In this document: one piece after another, positions 47,169-59,200 of the stretch
Position numbering within the stretch: position 1 is the first letter of the stretch
Layout of the letters: every line of letters starts with the position of its first letter
Origin: Utricularia gibba
Lineage: Eukaryota; Streptophyta; Magnoliopsida; Lamiales; Lentibulariaceae
Assembly: GCA_002189035.1 (NCBI GenBank)
Contig: NEEC01000014.1
Span: 1,180,501 to 1,244,500, forward strand
DNA: 64,000 nt
Direction of reading: 5' to 3'
Notes under the pieces: generated by a model
Database searches by the model: none
The model's input: only the letters and a program-made list of their open reading frames with translations
Told to the model about the DNA's origin: nothing
Position numbers and translations under genes: made by a program

Positions 47169-48131
47169 TTACAGGGTGGAATCTGCACCGTCCGGTGTGG
47201 CGGCGCCCTGATTCAGCTCGGCAAATCTCATCCCCACCCGCATCGAGTGCTTCAGAAACTTCTCAGCACATCTGCGGATGCAGGTCTCTTCCTGCTTGTC
47301 CAGGGTCTTGCGCCTGAAGGAATCCACGCAGTCGGTGAAGCATCTTTCCACCAGCGAGTTATACATCCTTAAGCTGTAAAGAAACAAGCATTGGAATCAT
47401 CAAGTGCAGGCAAATCCATTACAGCGATTGAACAGTATAGCTTTGCCAATGAAGCATCTTTCAACCAAGGAGTTCACATCCCAAGAAGCAACCACAAATT
47501 TTCATGTTCTTGGGAGTGTCAGTGTGCCAAAAATCAGGGGATCCCGAGAGAGGCTTGTTGGTGTAGAGTACCCGCTTAATCTATATGTTTGAGGCCGCTA
47601 AGGCTCCAGATAATGTGATCATTCTTACAAAACAGCCTATCAGGTTTACAGGAATTGCCATCAGATCACTGAGAAGGGGTGATCGTACCCAACACTAACG
47701 AGTTCAAAAATTGAATGCAATCAGACAAATAGACCAAGATATCTATCTATGTAGTGTACTAGCCAAACGAATCCGGAATCTCACCACCCCATTTTCGCAA
47801 CCGAAAAAGAAGGTGAAGAAAGTCGTGGGATTTATGAAATTTCTCTCAGATCACCAAAAATTGCGAGTCCAAGTTCGCAGATCGACTGCAATCTGACATG
47901 AATACCAGAATAGACACCAAATGCAAATAAACATTGCTCATTTCACCCGTCTCCACAAACCTGACGAACGGTTCAACACTTCCACTACCACTCATGGAAC
48001 GCATCGTTGAATCAACAACAGTAAAAAAAACCATACCTGTCCCGTATCTGAAGCTGGTCGATCATGGCCGTCATCCGCTGCTTATCTTCCTCCGGCAGCG
48101 CGTCGACATCCCCGAGCATGCTCTTGTCCAT
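47169..48131 (-). CDS. TIM9: TIM9, mitochondrial intermembrane-space chaperone
   Basis: Small Tim that forms a hexamer with Tim10 and escorts hydrophobic precursors to the TIM22 complex. Exons 48131-48037 ([20 protein letters not shown]) and 47373-47169 join in frame to 99 residues. The twin CX3C motif is clear: CFTDC and CIRRC, separated by [15 protein letters not shown]. It ends in an acidic/Gly-rich tail ([14 protein letters not shown]), slightly longer than the Arabidopsis protein as I remember it. Site II elements lie 135-150 bases upstream. Confidence 0.94.
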
Positions 48132-48265
48132 TTTCAACTATTCAAAAACCAAACCACCGCCTACAATCCCAACACAAAAACCCTAGTAGCTGTGAATTAC
48201 CCGACGCGGGTGTGAGGAAAGATCACGATTCACATCCATCCAACGGTTCTCACAAACCTTCTCAA

Positions 48266-48278
48266 AGCCCATTGGGCC
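48266..48278 (-). promoter_or_regulatory. Paired site II elements upstream of TIM9
   Basis: AGCCCA (48266-48271) and TGGGCC (48273-48278) sit head to head with one base between them, upstream of the TIM9 start on the minus strand. This agrees with the known enrichment of this motif before nuclear genes for mitochondrial proteins. Confidence 0.55.
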
Positions 48279-48967
48279 AATCCACCCAAACTTCCCACAA
48301 CATACATCGCCCATGTTTTCTAAAATGATAAAATTAATAGCAATGTCAATAATTTAATAATATATCTAGGAAAAATTAGAATTTAATTATAAGAACTAAT
48401 TTCACTATTTTATAAATGTATCATACTAATTTAATTTAGGAACCAACCGTACGAATGGATCTGGCCCATAACTGAATCCTTCCTAGATTGAACCGGCCGA
48501 AATCAACTCGTGACTCGTATGGGTCAAGTCATTTGGTGCATGGGTTGACCCTCAAACCCAACCCAAATACTTGTTGCCCAATTTATTTATTTAATTCATA
48601 TTTTAACTTACAGGAAAACAATAATTAATACAAATCCTAACTTCTGTCTTTTAAAATCCAAATAACACTTTTATCTTTTCTTGCCATTTGATTGGTCGGA
48701 GTTTCGCAAGAGCAAAATATATTCGATCAGTTCTAGTTCCCTTTTCACATATTTTATAAAAATATTGATTTTGTAAATATAATAATTTAACTATTTTGAA
48801 TTTGAAATAAAATTAAAAAAATAGCAGATGTGCAACATGTGATAAGAAGGGAGTACAATGTGATACTAAATTTCAATTAAATATTATTGTAGGAAAAATA
48901 AAAATGGTTATTTAATTATTTATTTATTAAAGTTTGGTTGGATTGTTTCCGGAATTCACCCTATACC

Positions 48968-49070
48968 TAGTGACGTAGACACACAAAATAAATAGCCAGA
49001 AGAGGAAGGGGTTGAGTTGGACTTGAAAGAAACACCGCACATGTAGGGGTCTACATAATCTCAGTTTTTC
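48968..49070 (+). repeat. Copy A of a diverged local duplication
   Basis: It shares with 50241-50375 the order GTAGACACACAAAATAAATA / aaataaatagcc, an AGAGGAAGGG-like block, an identical 18-mer TTGGACTTGAAAGAAACA (49017-49034), and ATCTCAGTTT followed by a T/C tract. The order is conserved and divergence is clear. Confidence 0.6.
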
Positions 49071-50240
49071 TTTTTCTTCTTCTTCTTGAAAATAAAACAG
49101 AAACGCTGATGGGAGCACAGTGCAGGCTTGCATTCCAACCATAGTTTTGGAAGTGGGCAAGACCAGAAGCTTCTGATCATCACTCAGCTGCTTCACTTCA
49201 CTGTGTATCTCTTCTGCTGCAGCTGCTCATCATCCCCTTCAGCAGCTGCTGCAGCTTCTGCACGCCGGAGGAGCGACGGATTGCACGCCATACGGTGCCT
49301 GAGTAGGAGAAACTCGGCATGCACATGAAACAGCAGAAGACACATGAACAGATTCTGAGAATGGAGGGGTTATGGGCAACATGTTTTTTTATAATGGGGT
49401 CACATAAGTTTTAGGGATCTTCATGAGTCACACATTTGTTTTGCAACTATGCACTTGTCGAATTACCATCAAAATCTAGTCTTTGGGTATTCAATAGTAC
49501 GCCAATTCCGAAAGACTAGATATATTCTCTACTCAAAAAACTCAAACCCAAAATGTGTAAGATGATTTAGGTAGGGTTTTTGTACATGTCTTGTTGGCTT
49601 GGAATGGGGGTGTATCAAGGACCACTTGTTTTCCCTGTACAAAAGGTAAATAGACCAAGGGCAAAATGGGCAATCCACAACATATAATAAAAATAGGCAG
49701 GGGATCCAATGACTTATCTACTTTGATAGTAAATAAAAATTATGATATGTTAATTAAAAATTATTAATGATGTGTTTGATAAATAATAGTTGTTAATATA
49801 ATAAATTAGATATTCAATCGCTTTTGTTATTTAACCATTCATTTGTATTGAAATATAAACTCATGTATCTTATGATGACAAATTACAACATTACCCTTGT
49901 ATCTATTATGGATAATTTTATATAAAACACCATCATATTTTTCAAATTATTCATTTTTAAACAAGCGAATCTTATTCATATTTAATACCACACCTAAATA
50001 TCAGAAAATTAAAAAAATTAACTAATTTAATCGATGATTTAAATTCATATGAATGAATATTTTGTATATTCAAATCCTTTGAATAATTTTATAATATAAT
50101 ATCATCTAAATTTCATAGTCAAAAATAAATATTTTTAATTTTTTTTTACTGATGAAAAAAGGAGAAAAAATAGGGTAAATAATTATGAAATAGGAGAAGT
50201 CGTCTTTTGTGGGATTTTGTCCAATTTTAAGCCATCGGAG

Positions 50241-50375
50241 TCATTAGTTGACACAAAAAAAATAAATAAATAGCCGTGACTGAACATAAAGGAAGAGTAA
50301 GGCGGTTGATTTGGACTTGAAAGAAACAAGACACTGCGTGGGGGCCACCCAGAATCTCAGTTTCATTTTTTCCTT
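50241..50375 (+). repeat. Copy B of the diverged local duplication
   Basis: The 18-mer TTGGACTTGAAAGAAACA lies at 50311-50328, preceded by ACACAAAAAAAATAAATA and GGAAGAGTAAGG and followed by ATCTCAGTTTCATTTTTT. Same orientation as copy A, about 1.29 kb apart. Confidence 0.6.
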
Positions 50376-52920
50376 TTTTTTTAATTTTTTTAAATCATTA
50401 ATATTTTATTCCCGAAAATCCTCCAAAGCGTAATACATGAAATAATATTTATAATCATTTTGATTTTCTACGAAATTTATTATATAATAAACTATAATCA
50501 TATTCGTATATATTCGATAATTTAAAGTTGTACTAGCAGATAATTTATTTATTCAATTTTTAATAAATGAAGCAAAATAGATATAATTTAAATTTTATAT
50601 TCAAATTTACCATTAAAAAGTATATATTTAGATATTCAATTTTAAAAGTACAATAAAAAAAGCCCTTGTGTAGTTTTTGGTATTTGGTTTAATAGTGGTT
50701 GTTTTATTTAATATGTGCGTTTGGTAGTAAGTTTGATTTCATTTAAAATTGATTTAAGATAAATTCAAATTATACATGCAGTTACAAAAAGTATGTTTTA
50801 TTTAATATTTACTCATACAAAAAATATTGATTAATATTGCAGTCAATAAATTTATTTCTATTTTTGACATTAGTAGGTCACCTGACTGTTTGATGTTTAC
50901 TCATTTGGTATCCTTATGATACTAAAAGCATTATTATTACAACATAATACTCTATCCACCTCTCTTTTATTTATTAACTAACAGTTACTGTGTCTTGTTA
51001 AAGTGTCATCAATGCTACACTGACATCATTATTGTAGGCTGTAGGTGGATTTCATTTACTGCAGATATGCCAACCAGGAGCAAGGACTCCTTCCTTCAAC
51101 AAGATTTAGGGTTTCATCAATTTGAATCCCTCCTTTAGAATTCATTTGGAACAATTTTTTTTTAAAAAAATATCTTATAACTTTGTTCTATCAATACTGT
51201 TAAAAAATAACATCATATTTTTCATTAAGAGGGTGCAAATTACCCCATTTGTGATGGTGACTTTTCGTCAATTCCTTTAAGTTTCAGTCTCAACACCATA
51301 TTTTCTTGAAAATCCAAAGACGATTTATTTTATGATCTATTTGAAATAATTTTTTAAATAGAAATTTGAAAATATAAACGATTTCTATTTCAAAAAAATA
51401 GAAATTTAGAAGTAATTTTAACTTAAGAATACAACCAAGTAAACACTTAGAAAGGTAAGATTATTAATGATTAAAATCACATTGCACCTTTAATGAGATG
51501 ATTTTGGTGATTAAGAGAAGATCAAAGTGGTGATCAAGATTAATTAGCGACAAAGACGTGATTAATGCAACTAATAATGGAAGTAAGTGGGAGTTGATTG
51601 CTTTGGGGCATTAATCACGCATAAAAGCAGAATTATGTCTCCCTAATTGAGAGCATAATTGCCCTCCTAATTGTGATTAGGGTATGCGGTAGGGTAAACC
51701 CACCTTGCATTAATAATTAATCAACCACTAATTATTCCCTCCCCCTTTTCTTAATCTCCAGAGCCAATTCATTTCTTTATATAAATATTTACTATCTACA
51801 ACAAAAAAATAAAAAAAGAAAACTATACGTCTACTGTCTACCTAACCCAGCGGTTTCAGACCATACATTTGTCCCTATTTTCGTATTAAATTTTAAATAT
51901 TTGTCAACGATAATAATGAAAAATTCCACCATAATTGATGCTTAATAGGCTCCCCCTAGGGTAACGAGACCTACATTCTAACTGTTAATACCCTTATCGA
52001 AATTAAATAGGCAGATTAATTGGATTTAGAAATTCCGCGACTTCCTAAATTCAAAAGAGAATTATAATTTAGAGATATCAAATATCACGATTCATACTCT
52101 TTTTTTACGATATTATTCATTTCGAGGATTTATTCCTAACGGTTTTACGTTTTCCCACTTTGAAAAAAAGCCTAGTACAAGATTAAAGTTATTATTTTAT
52201 TTAAGTATATTCCATCCCCTATCCATAATTAATTTGGTATACCGTCACTATTGTGAAAGATTATTTTATGTTTTATAATATATATTTCATATGGTTGTTA
52301 GGTAGTGATGTATAACATAATGAATTAAATATGTCAACAAATTTTTTATTTAATACTTCATTTGTAGTAAAATATAAATTCGTACATTATATATGTTTTG
52401 TTAATTTTAAAATATTATATTTTATTATCAAATGCATGATAAATAATTATACACGAATATTTTAGTAATATTATATAAAACAAGTGACAAATAATTATTT
52501 TCTTAAAATAAATCACTCATTTTGATATAAATTAATTTCAACAATATTTAGTATCGTATAAATTAAAACGTAATTTATGAAATTTCAACGAAATTTAAAA
52601 CCTTGGATGAGGAATATCCTCTTTTATGATTTAAACCCAAGCTCTTGTAGTAGGGTATGTTGATAACAGTCTGATAGTCGATGCGACACGATTTCATTTA
52701 CTCTCGTGTTTATCAACCATATATTATATGATACGTACATAGGCATGTACATACATTATGCGCACAAGTTGCATGTCACTTGTTTAATAGAGAACAAACA
52801 AAACAAAAAAAAAAGAAAGTAAAAAAAGAAATAAAGAAAGAAAATGGAGTGGTCCAAGTCGTACAGTAAAGAAAGGCTTTAAGAGCTGGTCCCTCATCTG
52901 CAGAATCGTGCACACACTAC

Positions 52921-54427
52921 ACCTCCAATAATCTCATCCCTACCAGTTACTACCACTACTCACTGCTATTGCTACTGCTACTCCTACTGCTACTAACACA
53001 GCAGGAGCAGAAGCAGAAGCAGCAGCAGCAGCAGCACGGCTCTCAGCTTGGGAGTAGCAGGAGCAATACCAAATTTTATGTGTGAATAATGATGATAATC
53101 AGGGAATCAATCAATCCCACATCGCTTTTGGATCCAAACATTATTCCCATCCTCTTGGTGAGTCAAAGCTTCTGCACCTATGGGGATCAGGGTCGTCGTC
53201 TCCTCGCAGCTCCTCTTTGTTCTTTCTGTGAGAGAAAAAGGAAATTAAAGTGTGTAGTACAGGATGCATTAATGAACAAGGGTTTGTTCATTGTGACTTG
53301 TCATGAACTAGTTACCACTGATTCAAGTGTATAGAGCAGGAGTAGCAGAGGATTCATATTGTTTTCTTGTATGACTGAAGCTAAGAGACGGGGACGTGAA
53401 TGGCGTATTCCAGTGTTGTGTTAACAGGACGATGATGAGGATGATGATGCACTGGTTCACTGCATCCTCGTTGTTTCAACGTTTTGTGAATGTGTTTATG
53501 GTCCCCCTTTCTGGATGTATTCCCATAGTTTTCGAGCTTGCTGTTTACCCTCTCGTATGCCGCTTTGCTTTTTTTACCATACGGACAATGTTTTCCCTCC
53601 CATAATGCAGTACAATAAAAAAAAAAAATCACCCCTTTGTGTCTAACCACAGTATAACTCTTTCCTTCTGTCATGGAAAAAACAAACTGTGTAAACCCTA
53701 ATCCATGGAGATAATTAGTTACTAGGGTTGGAACCAACTGATGAAGTTGCCCTTTTCAAGTACAGGGTCAGTGTGATTTCCTCTAGCAGAAACTCTGTAC
53801 TGCAATCTAAACTGATACACACCACACTGCCTCCAAATGGTTTGGATTATCAACCAGAATGCATATCTTCACAGCACAGAAGCGATCTGAGGGTAGAGGG
53901 GAGAAGGGGTTGGTTGCATGACTCACTTCATTATTGTGCAGTATGAAAATGAGTTTCTTGAGATAGATAAAGGGCTAAATTCCACTTGCCAATAAAGCAC
54001 TTACTCTCCCCCCTCTTCCTTCCAGTGGAAAGTAGATTGGTCCCAGTGCTCAAAGCCTTCGTTTTTTTGCATATACATACATATGGTTTTTTTCTTTTCT
54101 TTGTTTTGTTTCTGTAGTTGAGAAGAAAAGGAGGAGTAGTGTTTGGTTTTTCAAGAGCTAGGTATTTATTTAATATTCCCATAAACACATGATCATTGAA
54201 AGTTCCCATCTTTCAATCACCATTTATCTGTCAAGCAAGCTCCAGAGACACACTTTGCGGCTAAGGTTCTCTTCTTCTTCTTCCTCTTCTCCCCTTGGTT
54301 CTTTCTTCACAAAGGTTTCTCCTTCTCCTCATTTGCGCTCTCAGTGATCCAATCTTTCAGAAGAGACGGGTCTGAACGGAGAAGAAAGGATCGTGTGTCT
54401 TCTCCGTTTGACAAACCCTAGAGAAGT
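52921..54427 (+). other. Upstream region of the TCP gene, triplet-rich
   Basis: It contains runs of CTA/CTG then GCA triplets at 52961-53040 flanked by an inverted repeat (separate entry), and a pyrimidine-rich leader near 54260-54330. Frames at 53089-53334 and 53381-53737 are not recognisable proteins. It probably holds the TCP promoter and part of its leader. Confidence 0.4.
52968..53067. repeat. Inverted repeat around a triplet-rich loop
   Basis: ATTGCTACTGCTACTCC (52968-52984) is the reverse complement of GGAGTAGCAGGAGCAAT (53051-53067) with one mismatch. The 66-base loop is largely GCA/GAA triplets. Confidence 0.6.
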
Positions 54428-54460
54428 ATGTGGCCTGAATATTGGGGTTTGGGTTGCTGA
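54428..54460 (+). other. Short upstream ORF in the TCP leader
   Basis: ATG at 54428 opens a ten-codon frame (MWPEYWGLGC, stop) shortly before the putative TCP start. If the leader is transcribed as inferred, it could lower translation. Confidence 0.3.
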
Positions 54461-54481
54461 ATCTAAAGATTTGTTGACAAC

Positions 54482-55336
54482 ATGGTAAGCCTGTAGTTTC
54501 TTTATGAACGTATCTGATCCCCAGGAAGCCATGTGCAACTAGACTGTGTTATGGTTTTCTTTTTTTTTGTTGGGTGGTAGTTGCAGAAGAGTGATGAAGG
54601 AGCGAGGATGATGATGAACCAGGCGAAGAACGAGGAGGATTCGGTCTCCGAGCAGGGCAAGCTCCCTTGCTCGTCGTCTTCCCGGCAGTGGTCCAGCTAC
54701 AAAAACCCCCGAATCGTGAGGGTTTCCCGGACCTTCGGCGGCAAGGACCGTCACAGCAAAGTGTGCACCGTCCGCGGCCTGAGGGACAGACGCATCCGCC
54801 TCTCCGTTCCGACGGCCATCCAGCTCTACAGCCTCCAGGACCGCCTCGGCCTCGGCCAACCCAGCAAAGTTGTCGACTGGCTGCTCGACGCCACGAAGCA
54901 CGAAATCGACAAGCTCCCACCTCTCCCCCTCCTCCCAGAGACCTTCACGGCGTACCATTCCGCCGCCGCCGCCGCATCGGAGCTATCGACCCACTTCTTA
55001 ACTTCCTACGGGGTGAAGGAGAAGGAGAACGAAGAGGGGTTCGGAATGTTGCAGCAGCAGAGTAATAACAGTACAAGTACCAGTCTGATTCCGATAACTA
55101 ATTTCCAAAACCCTTATCTCCATTGGGATCTGCAAAACGGGGCGCACTTCGGGTTTAATGAGACCCAGAATCCGAATCAGACAAGCCTTTATTTCTGCTC
55201 TTCTGAAGTTACATCTGCAACTGCTACACCCACACCGTCTTTTCTACTGAGCAGCTCTCAACTTTCAGACAGTGGACTGGGGGACAAAATCATCAGTCAG
55301 TGTCCCCGACAACGCTCCACTTTCTCAGACAGTTGA
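54482..55336 (+). CDS. TCP transcription factor, class II CIN type (TCP5/13/17 clade)
   Basis: Nuclear DNA-binding regulator of leaf growth and cell maturation. The TCP domain is complete: [40 protein letters not shown] and [20 protein letters not shown]. The preceding [19 protein letters not shown] matches TCP5 as I remember it, and no miR319 target was seen, as expected for this clade. The start is uncertain. One reading uses ATG at 54608 (242 residues). Another uses ATG at 54482-54484, directly followed by a GTAAGC donor, spliced to 54581 or 54587, so the start codon would end exon 1; the frame fits either acceptor. The C-terminus is shorter than in relatives. A ggggg run at 55279-55283 could hide a lost base, with a longer alternative frame, but I cannot decide. 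Confidence 0.88.
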
Positions 55337-56279
55337 ATGACGCACAGGCCGCCCGTCCAGACCACCACCGGAACCCATGAAGGCCAAACCAAACCTTTCA
55401 ATCCAGTCGGGGTGGCGACGCTTCCATGGATGGCGCCCCTACTAGGTAACAGCACTACAGGTTTATTGCTTTGGATCATCATCCCCCCGCATTGTTGTCT
55501 TACATTTCTGGATTGTTTTTCTAATGTGTTGGAGCAAAGAATGTAGTATACGTGTACTTTAAATCCATAACAAAGATATGAATTCCTCAGTCTTACGACA
55601 ATCAGATCTTCTTCTTCTTCTTCTTCTTCTTCTTTCTCATCCATGCTCTCTCTACAGATATTTTTAGCAATTTTGAACTTAGACTATTACTGTATTTACT
55701 GTGTTTCGCTATTTATGGCTCCAGAGCCTTTTTTTTTTCTAGGGTTTGTGGATCCAGATCCTTTCATACTATAAAAATGGTAATGTGGTCTCATCTCGAA
55801 GTCCAGGGTATTATTCTGGTGTCAAATGTGATGAAAAAAAAAGATAAGTTTGTCTCAAACATCACTGTGCTTCAGCGGAATGTGAATAAATTCTCATTCG
55901 CCTGAGAGAAAGCATTCAATGTCGAAACAAAAGAAAAGCAGCTATCAGTAAGGACTGTGAAACTAAACTATTCGGGTTTCAGTTGTTGAGGGGAGGAAAA
56001 ATAGAAATGGAGGATTGTGTAAAGGATGATGCCATATTGCATCAACAGACAACTGATCTTTAAGACATGGTTTCTCCTTATGATCCATTTGATGGCATAA
56101 ACTTGTCAGAAAATGATGATGTCATTCTCCATCCCATTTGGAGCTATCTCTTTTTTAGGAGATGAAGAAGCTCTACATAAACTCACTGTTGATCTCATCT
56201 TACAGAAAGCATACTGTGCGAGCATGTTTTGCTGATGAATGAAAAACAAGAGAAACAGAATAGAAAGAACAGTTACTTA
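55337..56279. other. Convergent spacer between the TCP gene and LONGIFOLIA-like gene
   Basis: About 0.94 kb with both 3' sides. A (CTT)n run lies at about 55607-55634. The frame at 55337-55546 is probably 3' UTR. Confidence 0.5.
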
Positions 56280-59200
56280 TCAACAAGCAACTGAGTCTCC
56301 AACGACGATTTCGTTGATCAGATCTTTGAATATCATCCGCTCGACGTCAAGAACAGTGCCTGAGATGTCATTTTTAAAACTCACCCACTTTTCTGATGGA
56401 GGAGTCTTCATCATGTCCGCGGTTATGATGCTCTTCCATTCCTCATCTCTCGAATTCCTGGCCTGAAGAGCATCTATCTCGGAGCAAAGGTCTCGAAGGA
56501 GCATCTGGGAGGTCGGGGTTTTGGCTTCATGCACAAGTGATCTTGGCAAAGCTTGGGAGTGAGGGCTTATGCAGGAAAGTTTCTTTCCAAGAATCTCGTT
56601 GATGGCATCAAATATGAGCTTCCGGTGATTTTTGTTTCTGTTCCCTGCTGCCCCTTCATTTGGTGAAGTACATCCCTTTGTTTGTTCCAAGACCAGAAAC
56701 AACTCAGGGTTTATTGGATGACCAGATGGATGAAAATGGAAATCTGCAAGGGCTCGAAGGAGGATCCCTGAAGCTAAGAGAATCTCGGAGATGTATCGAT
56801 GGTCTGGATTGGAGGTGTCACAGAGCAATGCAATGTAATCTGTTCTCGATTCGTCGTGGCTTGAGTTCAGCCTTCTCAGCTTTAGAACTAAGTTCTCAAC
56901 GTTCTGAAGCTTCTTCCTGTTGAAGTCATATGCTACAAGTGGCTCCATGGTGTCAGAATCTACACTTGTAAGGTGAACCAGACAAGGATTATGATTCTTC
57001 TCTGCATTAACTGCTGCATCGACTGAAATAACATGGAGAACGATAATGAATCACATGTTAATTATGCAAAGTCACTGCTAAAATCATTTCCTGGAAGTTC
57101 ATGAATTGGATGGGATGGGCTAGTTATGGTCGAAAAAAAAATACCAATCAGATGCAAAACAAGAAATTTCATCATGATTTTTGCAGATTTCAGGCATCAT
57201 CCTCAAGTACTACATGCAAAGGCATTTGAAAGATTTGGAGGAAGTTACCTTTGAGAGCCTTTCCAACGTACTTAACAGGAGAAGTATCTGGTTTATGCGC
57301 TCCACCATCGAGAACGGATACAGGACTGGGGTACTCGGGAGGCACAAAACCAGATTCTGCTGACTCCTCTTCACTTGATGCTGTGGTAGATTCCTGAGTG
57401 TAGCATGAGAAACATCAGTGGATGATGTGAGTGACCAGGGCAACTAAAAACACAGATAGAGATTACCAACCTTCTCTGGGAAACCGGAGAAAATGCCTTC
57501 AGTAGGCTCAGTAGTAGGACAACAGATATTGCTTATTCTTGGGGAAGCTTCTGAACCCACTATTTGAACATTTTTTAAGTCGCTTGTTGCATTTGATTGA
57601 GCTGAATCCTCAAATTCACTGGCACTCAAATTCGTAGATTCAGTATTTGTAACACTCTTCTGATCATCAATCTGCTGCAAGTTAGAAGGAGTTGTTTTCC
57701 TTCTTCTGCTCGGTGAATTCAACTCAGATCGTCGCTGTTTTGACTGACTTCTTGACTTGCTTAAATCTGGGGCAGTAGGGGATGAGGATCTCTTTTCCCT
57801 CTCATTTTTCTTGTTCACTGTTCTAGTCCTGGTGGATCCTGAGACTTTGGTCAAGCTCGCATTTCTGTCTTTTGCTGACTGCTGGGATTTGATTGAACTC
57901 TCTGCAGCTTTTGATGTTCTTCGACCTTTCATACTGTCAGCATACATACTGTTGCTATGTTCCCTGCTGAAGCGCTTTCTGTTCTCAGCAGGCTCACCAC
58001 TCCATTGTTTAGGCGGTTCCCGAATATTATCAAGCGAAATTCCAGAAACAGGGAGCATGCCAGTTCTTTCAACATATTTGGCAGGTTTCATGATGACAAT
58101 TGGAGACTCACTATTTTGCAATGAAACTGTCTTCTTCCATGCGAATGGCATACCTGCCTCAGGCATTAGTTTCCGATTGTCAACCACCTGGCCATAACTC
58201 AAACCTCTTTGCTCAGAACCCCTGTCATTGAAGAGATTAGAACATTGCCCTTCTTTCACTGTTTCCGAGATCACCTTACCCTGCATTGTTCCTAATATCT
58301 GTCTAAGTGCTCTTAGATCCCTTCCAGATTGCAGGAACTCTAGGTCTTCCAATCTCTTATCTATCTCACTATAAACAGAGGGAATTGCAGGGGATTGGAT
58401 CCCTTTTGAAGCAGGCTTCCGAGGAGACCTTGCCACATCAGTGTGTCTCCATGGCGCTGGTTCATTCAGAAAAAATGTTGCAGGTTTCACCGAGGAATCA
58501 GAATTCCTCCTCCAGCTTGGAGAGTTTGGTTCTTTCCATGAGTTCTGATACGAGCCACATAACTGCACTGGTTTGTTAGAATTTGCTTCCTCAGATAAGC
58601 TTAAAATACTTCCCGAGCCATCCACTACAAAGCTCCTGCCTGAGCCAACTGGGGAGGTGGTGGATGAAAGTGAGTTGGGTATCGCCTCCAAGCCCATAAG
58701 CTTAGCTATAATACTTGGACGTTGTTCTTCACTCTCTGATCTTTGTCGCTGACCCTTAACCAACTTTTCATCATCAATGTCCTTGGAGCTAGGTGGTATA
58801 AAGCAGCTGGATCTTGAAACTTGCCTAGTGTCCAAAGGCCTTCGAGCATCTTTCGGTTTTCCAAATGATTTGGAACAATCATACGAGTCAAATGCAGCTG
58901 ATCTTACTTCCCTTCCATCATAAGATAGTCGAGGGGTGTCTCGTGAAATGGAAGAGGAAGATACACCTTTTGAGCAGTAGGATGATGACCTGAAAAGTTC
59001 TCTAGGTTCGTTTTGATACTGAGAATATAGTGCCCCATCTTGAAATTTAGCAAGAACTTGAAGATAATTCTTAACATCCACAGGGGTGCCTGGTTTTCTG
59101 TCAACAGTTGACCCATGAGAACCATCAGTGGCATTAGCCTTCAAAGCTGGAAGTTCTCTATACATGGATTCCTTCACAAAGTCCCGAATGTCATGGTTCT

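Larger units (their letters stand above)
48279..52920. other. Gene-poor AT-rich stretch
   Basis: About 4.6 kb, largely A/T. Content: a locally duplicated block (48968-49070 and 50241-50375) and a CAG/CTG-rich low-complexity patch at 49200-49270. Frames at 48927-49328 are not convincing proteins. No transposon terminal repeats or transposase are recognisable. Confidence 0.5.

Noticed and set aside
49128-49328. CAG/CTG-rich stretch as a miR172- or miR167-like precursor
   Set aside because: Only partial likeness to either miRNA and no convincing opposing arm; best explained by low complexity.
53381-53737. 118-codon minus-strand frame
   Set aside because: No recognisable motif, no splice context, low-complexity His-rich part; likely chance.
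54539-54958. Minus-strand frames of 123-139 codons over the TCP gene
   Set aside because: Antisense shadows of the GC-rich TCP domain; the compositions are Arg/Gly-rich artefacts.
55279-55336. TCP C-terminus as a sixth frameshifted gene
   Set aside because: A ggggg run is present and another frame continues, but neither C-terminus matches known relatives well enough to choose.
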